Positions 6,119-11,157 of a stretch of 11,157 nt of DNA are shown here, one piece after another. Origin of the DNA: Dehalococcoidia bacterium (GTDB lineage: Bacteria; Chloroflexota; Dehalococcoidia; GIF9; UBA5629). The notes under the pieces were generated by a model. It searched no databases and was not told where the DNA came from. It worked only from the letters and a program-made list of their open reading frames with translations. The stretch is taken from contig JAFGLP010000054.1 of the NCBI GenBank assembly GCA_016927965.1, positions 1 through 11,157 on the forward strand, in the 5' to 3' direction. A program made the translations under genes and the position numbers. Numbering within the stretch: position 1 is the first letter of the stretch; the number at the start of each line of letters is the position of its first letter.

Positions 6119-7837
6119 ATGGGAATAAAAATAACCGATACGACTTTACGTGACGCACACCAGTCCCTGATAGCAACCAGGATGAGGTCCAGGGATATGC
6201 TGCCCATGGTCGAGAAGATGGACAAAGCCGGTTTCTTCTCTCTGGAAATGTGGGGCGGAGCTACGTTCGATACCAGCATACGGTATTTAAACGAGGACCC
6301 CTGGGACAGGCTGCGGGACATTCGCAGCAGAGCCAAACACACGCATCTGCAGATGCTGCTGCGCGGGCAGAACCTGGTGGGATACCGTCACTATTCTGAC
6401 GATGTAGTGAGGGAATTCATCCGTCTGGCAGCCAAGAATGGCGTGGATGTATTCCGCATTTTCGATGCCCTCAATGATATCAGGAACATGGAGCTTTCCA
6501 TAGCAGAATGCAAAAAGCACAAGGTCCACGTACAGGGCACCATCTGCTACACCATCAGCCCGGTGCATACCACGGAAGGCTTCGCCGAGATGGCACACCA
6601 GTTGGAAAACCTGGGCTGCGACTCCGTCTGTATCAAAGACATGGCAGGGCTGATCTCACCACCTGAAGCAACTTCAGTCGTAAAGGCGATCAAGTCCAGG
6701 GTCAAGATACCTGTCGACCTGCATTCACATTGCTCCAGCGGCATGGCGCCCATGAGCTACCAGGCGGCGGCAGAAGCCGGAGCAGATATACTTGATACCG
6801 CCTTTTCCCCGTTTGCCTGGGGCACTTCGCAGCCGCCCACGGAGAGCGTGGTGGCCGCCTTCAAGGATACGCCCTACGATTGCGGCATTGACCTGGAGCT
6901 TCTCTATGAGATCGGCGAGGATTTCGCCCAGATGGCCGGTAAATACCGCCCGCTGCTTACATCAGAAGCCACTCGCCCCAGCATCAACGTATTGCTCCAT
7001 CAAATACCAGGAGGCATGTTATCCAACCTGGTCAGCCAGTTGCGCGAACAGAACGCCCTGGACAAAATCGGGGCCGTTTTCGAAGAGGTTCCGCGTGTGC
7101 GCGCCGACCTGGGATATCCCCCGCTGGTCACGCCCACCAGCCAGATCGTCGGCATACAGGCCGTGCTCAACGTGCTCAACGGGGAGAGATACAAGAAGGT
7201 AACCAAGGAAGTTAAAGACTACTTAATGGGCCTGTACGGCAGGCCGCCGGGAGAATTGAACGAAGAAGTCCGTAAAATGGTCGTGGGGGATAATGATACT
7301 ATCACAGGACGCCCCGGGGAACATATAAAACCGGAGCTGGCAAAATTGAAGGACGAAGCTAAAAAACTCGGCATCCTGCATAAGGAAGAGGACCTTGTAA
7401 CATACGCCCTGTACCCGCAGGTAGCGGTGAAATTCCTGAGAGGTGAAGCCAAGGAGGAGATCATCGCCGGTCCCGCGCCGGAATCGGCCCCCAGCCAGTC
7501 CGGCCCTGATGTCCCGACTGCTTTCAGCGTAGATGTCGACGGCGAGATATTTAATATCAAGATCACACCGGTACTGGGACAGACCTTCGATGTCGAAAAG
7601 AAGAGCAAGCCGAAGGAAATACCTGCCGGCGCCGTAATGGCCCCCATGCAGGGCATGGTATTGACCGTCAAGGTAAAGGTCGGCGATAAGGTGAAGGAAG
7701 ACGACATCGTGGTCGTAACCGAGGCCATGAAGATGCAATCCGATGTGCATAGCCCCTTTACCGGAACCGTGAAAGAGATCTTTGCTTTCAACGGCGAGAT
7801 AGTTAATAAAGACGACGTGTTGATGGTGATCAATTAG
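6119..7837 (+). CDS. pycB: Pyruvate carboxylase subunit B (carboxyltransferase + biotin carrier)
   Basis: This 572-residue subunit transfers the carboxyl group from carboxybiotin to pyruvate, giving oxaloacetate. Domains in order: an HMGL-like TIM barrel (about 1-270) with [11 protein letters not shown] (7-17), metal ligands D7, H202 and H204 (in LHSHCSSG) and the carboxylatable lysine K173 (in CIKDMAGL); the conserved PYC/OADA domain (about 280-445); an Ala/Pro/Ser-rich linker (450-465); and a C-terminal biotinyl domain with EAMKMQ, biotin on K538. It also resembles oxaloacetate decarboxylase alpha, but no OadB or OadG membrane subunit is nearby and a biotin carboxylase follows one base later, so pyruvate carboxylase is the better call. 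The start ATG has GAGAGG (6107-6112) six bases upstream. Confidence 0.92.
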   Translation: MGIKITDTTLRDAHQSLIATRMRSRDMLPMVEKMDKAGFFSLEMWGGATFDTSIRYLNEDPWDRLRDIRSRAKHTHLQMLLRGQNLVGYRHYSDDVVREFIRLAAKNGVDVFRIFDALNDIRNMELSIAECKKHKVHVQGTICYTISPVHTTEGFAEMAHQLENLGCDSVCIKDMAGLISPPEATSVVKAIKSRVKIPVDLHSHCSSGMAPMSYQAAAEAGADILDTAFSPFAWGTSQPPTESVVAAFKDTPYDCGIDLELLYEIGEDFAQMAGKYRPLLTSEATRPSINVLLHQIPGGMLSNLVSQLREQNALDKIGAVFEEVPRVRADLGYPPLVTPTSQIVGIQAVLNVLNGERYKKVTKEVKDYLMGLYGRPPGELNEEVRKMVVGDNDTITGRPGEHIKPELAKLKDEAKKLGILHKEEDLVTYALYPQVAVKFLRGEAKEEIIAGPAPESAPSQSGPDVPTAFSVDVDGEIFNIKITPVLGQTFDVEKKSKPKEIPAGAVMAPMQGMVLTVKVKVGDKVKEDDIVVVTEAMKMQSDVHSPFTGTVKEIFAFNGEIVNKDDVLMVIN

Positions 7838-7838
7838 C

Positions 7839-9332
7839 ATGCTAAAAAAAATACTCATAGCAAACCGCGGCGAAATTGCCATACGCGTCATGCGCGCCTG
7901 CCGTGAGCTCGACATACGGACAGTGGCCGTTTATTCCGAAGCCGACAGCGACGCTCTGTTTGCCAAGTACGCCGATGAAGCCTATTGTATCGGCGCAGCG
8001 CCGGCCACAGAGAGCTATCTTAATATCAAGAAAATCATCGCGGCAGCTAAGGAAAGCGGGGCAGAGGGCATACACCCGGGATATGGTTTCCTGGCGGAAA
8101 ATCCCAGCTTCGCTTATGCCTGCGAGCGTGAGTGCATTAAATTTATCGGCCCTTCCAGCGGGGTAATTGAGTTAATGGGCAGCAAGGTGGCGGCACGCAA
8201 AGAGATGACTAAAGCGGGAGTGCCAATTACACCCGGTACGGAGGACTGCGTCCGCGAATACGACGAAGCACGCAGGATTGCCAGGGACATCGGCTATCCT
8301 ATTATTGTTAAACCATCAGGCGGAGGAGGCGGCATCGGCATGACCATAGTGCACGATGAAGCCAAGCTTAAAATGGGTCTGGAAAGCTCCAGCAAAATCG
8401 CCGCCAGCACCTTCGGCCTTCCGGAAATTTACATTGAGAAATACATTGAGCATCCCCGCCATATCGAGGTCCAGGTGCTTGCCGACGCGTACGGCAATGT
8501 CATTCACCTGGGCGAGCGCGAATGCTCCATCCAGCGCCGCCACCAGAAGCTGATCGAAGAAGCGCCTTCCCCCGCTTTGACACCCAAACTGCGCGCTCGC
8601 ATGGGCGAGGTTGCGGTCAAGGCTGCCCGCCAGATCAACTATGAGAGCGCAGGCACCATAGAGTTCATATTCTCCAAAGGTGATTTCTATTTTATGGAGA
8701 TGAATACCCGCATACAGGTTGAGCACCCGGTTACCGAGATGGTGACAGGCATCGATATTTTAAAGGAACAGCTGCTAATAGCCTCTGGCCATAAACTAAG
8801 TATAAAACAGAGTGATGTACATATGAACGGCTGGGCTATCGAATGCCGCATCAATGCCGAAGACCCCCTCAATAATTTCGCCCCATCGCCCGGCAAGCTC
8901 CGCGGCTACCGGTCACCCGGCGGGGTAGGCATACGAGTGGATAGCGGCGTGCACACACGCTATACCGTCTCGCCTATGTACGACCCAATGATTTCCAAGC
9001 TGGTAGCCTGGGGACGCACCAGGGACGAGGCTATCCAGAGGATGAAGCGGGCTTTGTTCGAGTATGTCATTGTCGGAGTAAATACCAACATCCCCTTCCA
9101 TAAAGCCGTGATGGAAAATGAGCGTTTCCAGACCGGGGAACTGGGCACGCACTTTATCACCCAGGAGACCACGCTGATAGACGATATGCAGGCTATCATG
9201 GCACGAGAGCAGCCGCTGGAAGAAAGGCTGTCCCAGGTTTTTAACGACAGCAAGCGGACGGCCGCTATCGCTGCAACGGTAGCCTACACCCAGATGATGC
9301 AGGCCAATAAGAAGGGCAGTGCTGAAACCTGA
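7839..9332 (+). CDS. pycA: Pyruvate carboxylase subunit A (biotin carboxylase)
   Basis: A 497-residue ATP-grasp enzyme that carboxylates the biotin of the partner subunit using ATP and bicarbonate. Domains: an N-terminal biotin carboxylase domain with [10 protein letters not shown] (7-16), the ATP-grasp core with GSK (K116), the Gly-rich loop [11 protein letters not shown] (158-168) and QRRHQK (232-237), catalytic E275, E287, N289, R291, Q293 and E295 (in [14 protein letters not shown]), and R337 in the C-terminal domain (ECRINAED). In E. coli AccC the loop residue at position 166 is Arg; here it is Ile. Length fits the PycA/AccC type, with about 40 extra residues at the end. One base separates it from the pycB stop; GGTGAT eight bases upstream, inside pycB, is its ribosome binding site, so coupling is likely. 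It could also serve acetyl-CoA carboxylase, though the neighbour argues for pyruvate. Confidence 0.92.
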   Translation: MLKKILIANRGEIAIRVMRACRELDIRTVAVYSEADSDALFAKYADEAYCIGAAPATESYLNIKKIIAAAKESGAEGIHPGYGFLAENPSFAYACERECIKFIGPSSGVIELMGSKVAARKEMTKAGVPITPGTEDCVREYDEARRIARDIGYPIIVKPSGGGGGIGMTIVHDEAKLKMGLESSSKIAASTFGLPEIYIEKYIEHPRHIEVQVLADAYGNVIHLGERECSIQRRHQKLIEEAPSPALTPKLRARMGEVAVKAARQINYESAGTIEFIFSKGDFYFMEMNTRIQVEHPVTEMVTGIDILKEQLLIASGHKLSIKQSDVHMNGWAIECRINAEDPLNNFAPSPGKLRGYRSPGGVGIRVDSGVHTRYTVSPMYDPMISKLVAWGRTRDEAIQRMKRALFEYVIVGVNTNIPFHKAVMENERFQTGELGTHFITQETTLIDDMQAIMAREQPLEERLSQVFNDSKRTAAIAATVAYTQMMQANKKGSAET

Positions 9333-9335
9333 AAA

Positions 9336-9351
9336 CCGGCGATTTAGCCGG
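9336..9351. other. Small hairpin between convergent genes
   Basis: CCGGC (9336-9340) pairs with GCCGG (9347-9351) around a six-base loop holding the stop codon of the minus-strand gene. It sits exactly between two convergent genes, as a two-way terminator would, but the stem is short and T-runs are lacking. Confidence 0.25.
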
Positions 9352-9646
9352 ACTGCTCCTCCCCGCTGTCTTTGGAGCTCTTATTCTCTGTAAATAAATC
9401 AGCCACGTTTTTACCGAACGCCTGTGCCGCCCTGCCGACTTCCTTGAATTTTGCCTGGACCTCGTCATCTTTGAACCGTTCCCCCAGCGTTTCGGCCGAT
9501 TCTTTGGCGGCTTTGCCCAGGTCGTGGGCCTTCTCTTTCAGTGCAGGGTCGTTGAAAATCTGGCTCATCGCATTTCCAAAAGCCTCGAACATATCGCTCA
9601 GGTTATCGGCGGCTTTTTTGTTCTCAGGCTGCTGCTGTTCTTCCAT
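9344..9646 (-). CDS. Small helical protein with internal 27-residue repeat
   Basis: A 100-residue protein without membrane segments or signal peptide, rich in Ala, Glu, Lys and Asp. I do not recognise a family with confidence. Residues 31-58 and 58-85 form two copies of an amphipathic helical unit: each starts with Phe, has Asp at the third position, a Gly followed by a basic residue and Ala-Ala in the middle, and ends with Phe. The last 15 residues are a polar, probably disordered tail, and the first 15 are rich in Gln and Glu. The start ATG at 9646 has a strong AAAGGAGG five bases upstream. It is convergent with pycA and divergent from the STAS gene. The amphipathic repeats could bind a membrane surface or form a helical bundle; this is inference. 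Confidence 0.75.
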   Translation of the reverse strand: MEEQQQPENKKAADNLSDMFEAFGNAMSQIFNDPALKEKAHDLGKAAKESAETLGERFKDDEVQAKFKEVGRAAQAFGKNVADLFTENKSSKDSGEEQSG

Positions 9647-9791
9647 CTTCGCCTCCTTTTCCGCTCTTTGTTGTACCAGGTTACGTACTTATTGTAGCGT
9701 AAAGATCAACTTTCCGCCGCGCAACACCGTTTTAAAATTTGATAAGATATTATTTATTTGATAGTTCATCCGGCAGTGAAGGAGGGAGGAC

Positions 9792-10889
9792 ATGAAAGTT
9801 ATCAAAGCAGGGGACAGGGCAGTGGTAATAGCGCTCGAGGGAGCGTTGACTCTTTCATCAGAAAATGAACTTTTTACACTCGCCGAGACAGTATTTTCGG
9901 GCAAAGCCAGCGCCATCATACTGGATTTCAGCGACGTCGACACAATAGACAATACCGGATTAAACCTGTTGGTTAAATTCAGCGTATCCAGCCGCAAAGC
10001 CCGTCAGAAGCCCATAGCATCCGGCCTGAGCAAAAGTTTCCTGGAGATATTCAGCATGTCCAGTCTGGACCATGCCTTCAAGGTCTTTGCCAGCACTGAG
10101 ACAGCATTGAGGGCGACCGGTGTGAGCGGCGAACCCTTCTTGAAAGAAACACTGGACCAGCTCGTAAAAAGCGATAAAACCGTGCTGCTGGAACCCGAAT
10201 ACTGGGCGCCGACGACGAAAAAGCTGAGTGTGCCAGAAATGCCCCCTGAAGCTATTAATCTGAATGTAGCCGGACGCAGGACGGCAGGGCCGACCCGGGG
10301 TTTCGGGCAGCTCTGGGAAAAGACCTATGCCATCGACCTTACTGACAGCAAATTAGACCCCGAACAGATAATCAGCACATTGAAGAGCAGATTCCCTGGA
10401 TTTCAGCCATCGCATAACCGTTTCTACCCAACCCGGGAGGGCATCAAACCCGGCGCGGTGGTGCTGATCAACGCCTCCACACCGGGCGGCATGGTAGCCA
10501 CGGGAGTAATGGTGCTGTATGCCGGACCCCGGTCCTTCACATTCATCACCCCCGAAGGGCACCCTGAGGCAGGCTGGGTTACTTTCAGTTCTTTCCAGGA
10601 AGACGGGCGCACGATGATGCAGGTACAGGGACTGGCGCGTGCCAGCGATCCGGTATACGAGGCTGCTTTCCGCATAGCCGGATCCAATCTGCAGCAGCAG
10701 ATTTGGACCTACCTGCTCGAAGCGCTGGCCAAATACACCGGCAGCACATCACGGGCACAGTTCCATAAACAGTGCCTGGATAAATCCCTGCAATGGACAA
10801 ACTGCCTGAATATTTTCCGCAACGCCCAGATAGTGAGCATACTTTTCAGCCTGACCCACCCTTTCAGAAGGAGCAAGCATGCGGTGTGA
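9792..10889 (+). CDS. STAS domain fused to an SRPBCC/DUF1990-like domain
   Basis: A 365-residue two-part protein. Residues 1-108 read as a STAS domain (anti-sigma-factor antagonist type): strands AVVIALEGALT (10-20) and AIILDFSDVDTIDNTGLNLL (41-60), with T55 where SpoIIAA-like proteins carry the phosphorylated serine. A linker of about 60 residues follows. Residues about 173-318 resemble SRPBCC-type or DUF1990 proteins: FPGFQPSHNRFYPTREGIKPG (201-221), the strand FTFITPEGHPEAGWVTF (249-265), MMQVQGLARASDPVYEAAFR (275-294), then a long helix. The DUF1990 link is only a weak pattern impression. Start support is strong (AAGGAGGG six bases before the ATG). Its last 11 bases overlap the next gene, so translation of the two is likely coupled. 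A regulatory or lipid/small-ligand role would be inference. Confidence 0.75.
   Translation: MKVIKAGDRAVVIALEGALTLSSENELFTLAETVFSGKASAIILDFSDVDTIDNTGLNLLVKFSVSSRKARQKPIASGLSKSFLEIFSMSSLDHAFKVFASTETALRATGVSGEPFLKETLDQLVKSDKTVLLEPEYWAPTTKKLSVPEMPPEAINLNVAGRRTAGPTRGFGQLWEKTYAIDLTDSKLDPEQIISTLKSRFPGFQPSHNRFYPTREGIKPGAVVLINASTPGGMVATGVMVLYAGPRSFTFITPEGHPEAGWVTFSSFQEDGRTMMQVQGLARASDPVYEAAFRIAGSNLQQQIWTYLLEALAKYTGSTSRAQFHKQCLDKSLQWTNCLNIFRNAQIVSILFSLTHPFRRSKHAV
10868..10873 (+). promoter_or_regulatory. Ribosome binding site inside the STAS-fusion gene
   Basis: AAGGAG lies five bases before ATG at 10879 and within the last codons of the STAS-fusion gene. It fixes the start of the oxidoreductase and supports the 11-base overlap. 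Confidence 0.6.
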
Positions 10890-11157
10890 CCTGGTAATAC
10901 GTGACCCTGATTTCGAAATCACGGTGGTGGGCTCCGGGCCGAACGGCCTGTCGGCCGCTATAGCACTGGCCCGACGGGGTCTGAGGGTAATGGTGGTCGA
11001 AGGATCGGACAGCATCGGCGGAGGCGCCCGCACCGGGGAATTGCCCCTCCCCGGGTTCCGTTATGACGAAGGGGCCGCCATCATGCCCATGGCAATAGCC
11101 TCCCCTTTCTTCGCCGCATTGCCGCTGGCCGACTCCGGCCTAACATGGATTACTCCC
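10879..11157 (+). CDS. Phytoene-dehydrogenase-like FAD oxidoreductase, N-terminal part
   Basis: 93 codons are visible before the right edge. After a ten-residue lead, the FAD dinucleotide-binding fold begins: ITVVGSGPNGLSAAIALARRG (14-34) holds the GxGxxG motif, ending in the acidic residue E41 (VVEGSDSIGGGART, 39-52). The following stretch, LPLPGFRYDEGAAIMP (55-70), then SPFFAALPLADSGLTWITP (75-93), matches the pattern of the phytoene desaturase / PYROXD2-like group of amine-oxidase-superfamily flavoproteins. Substrate in bacteria is often unknown; carotenoid, retinoid-like or other hydrophobic compounds are possible. It overlaps the STAS-fusion gene by 11 bases in another frame. The rest of the protein, including the substrate-binding part, is outside the window. 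Confidence 0.88.
   Translation, partial: MRCDLVIRDPDFEITVVGSGPNGLSAAIALARRGLRVMVVEGSDSIGGGARTGELPLPGFRYDEGAAIMPMAIASPFFAALPLADSGLTWITP

Noticed and set aside
7219..7915. Long minus-strand ORFs (204 and 230 residues) antisense to pycB
   Set aside because: They mirror the coding bias of the real pycB gene and show no family motifs.
9720..9791. Promoter in the AT-rich stretch before the STAS-fusion gene
   Set aside because: TATTAT and TAAGAT are present around 9743-9753, but no -35 box fits, so no exact promoter could be called; one probably exists here.
1..11157. CRISPR arrays, insertion sequences, tRNA or rRNA genes, phage or defence modules
   Set aside because: No direct-repeat arrays, transposase motifs, terminal inverted repeats, tRNA-like cloverleaf or rRNA sequence were seen on either strand.

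Overview
The window looks like a chromosomal segment from an anaerobic bacterium, most plausibly a member of the Chloroflexota (Dehalococcoidia-like). That placement is inference. It rests on the mix of genes: an NDP-forming acyl-CoA synthetase, a two-subunit pyruvate carboxylase, flavin-dependent ThyX, tandem Yip1 proteins and a DUF5684 protein. Every gene has intact ORF structure, Shine-Dalgarno sites are mostly strong and of the AGGAGG type, and there is no sign of mobile DNA, CRISPR or RNA genes. The longest gene-free gap is about 190 bases.

Left part (1-2111): the 5' part of an acyl-CoA synthetase gene reads leftwards off the edge. A divergent AT-rich promoter region separates it from two tandem paralogous Yip1-domain membrane protein genes, each with its own extended -10 promoter. 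Positions 2125-3615 (minus strand): a metallo-beta-lactamase-fold hydrolase with a cysteine-rich insertion is followed by a small ABM-domain (YgiN-like) protein, with a long hairpin between them. Positions 3741-4961 (plus strand): an unrecognised 181-residue protein with an unusually complete ribosome binding site, then thyX, which makes dTMP.

Middle (4958-5953, minus strand): a DUF5684 membrane protein and a dual-specificity-type protein phosphatase form a two-gene unit that converges on thyX. A possible 13-codon leader ORF lies in front of the DUF5684 gene. Positions 6119-9332 (plus strand): behind a good sigma-70-type promoter lies a two-gene operon for split pyruvate carboxylase, the carboxyltransferase/biotin carrier subunit first and biotin carboxylase second. 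It would supply oxaloacetate for anaplerosis or gluconeogenesis.

Right part (9344-11157): a small helical protein with an internal 27-residue repeat is transcribed leftwards. Divergently, an unusual fusion of an N-terminal STAS domain with a C-terminal SRPBCC/DUF1990-like domain overlaps the start of a phytoene-dehydrogenase-like FAD oxidoreductase that runs off the right edge.

Most of the window is ordinary housekeeping and accessory content. The observations most worth following up are the STAS fusion coupled to the oxidoreductase, the cysteine cluster in the MBL hydrolase, and the leader ORF before the DUF5684 gene.
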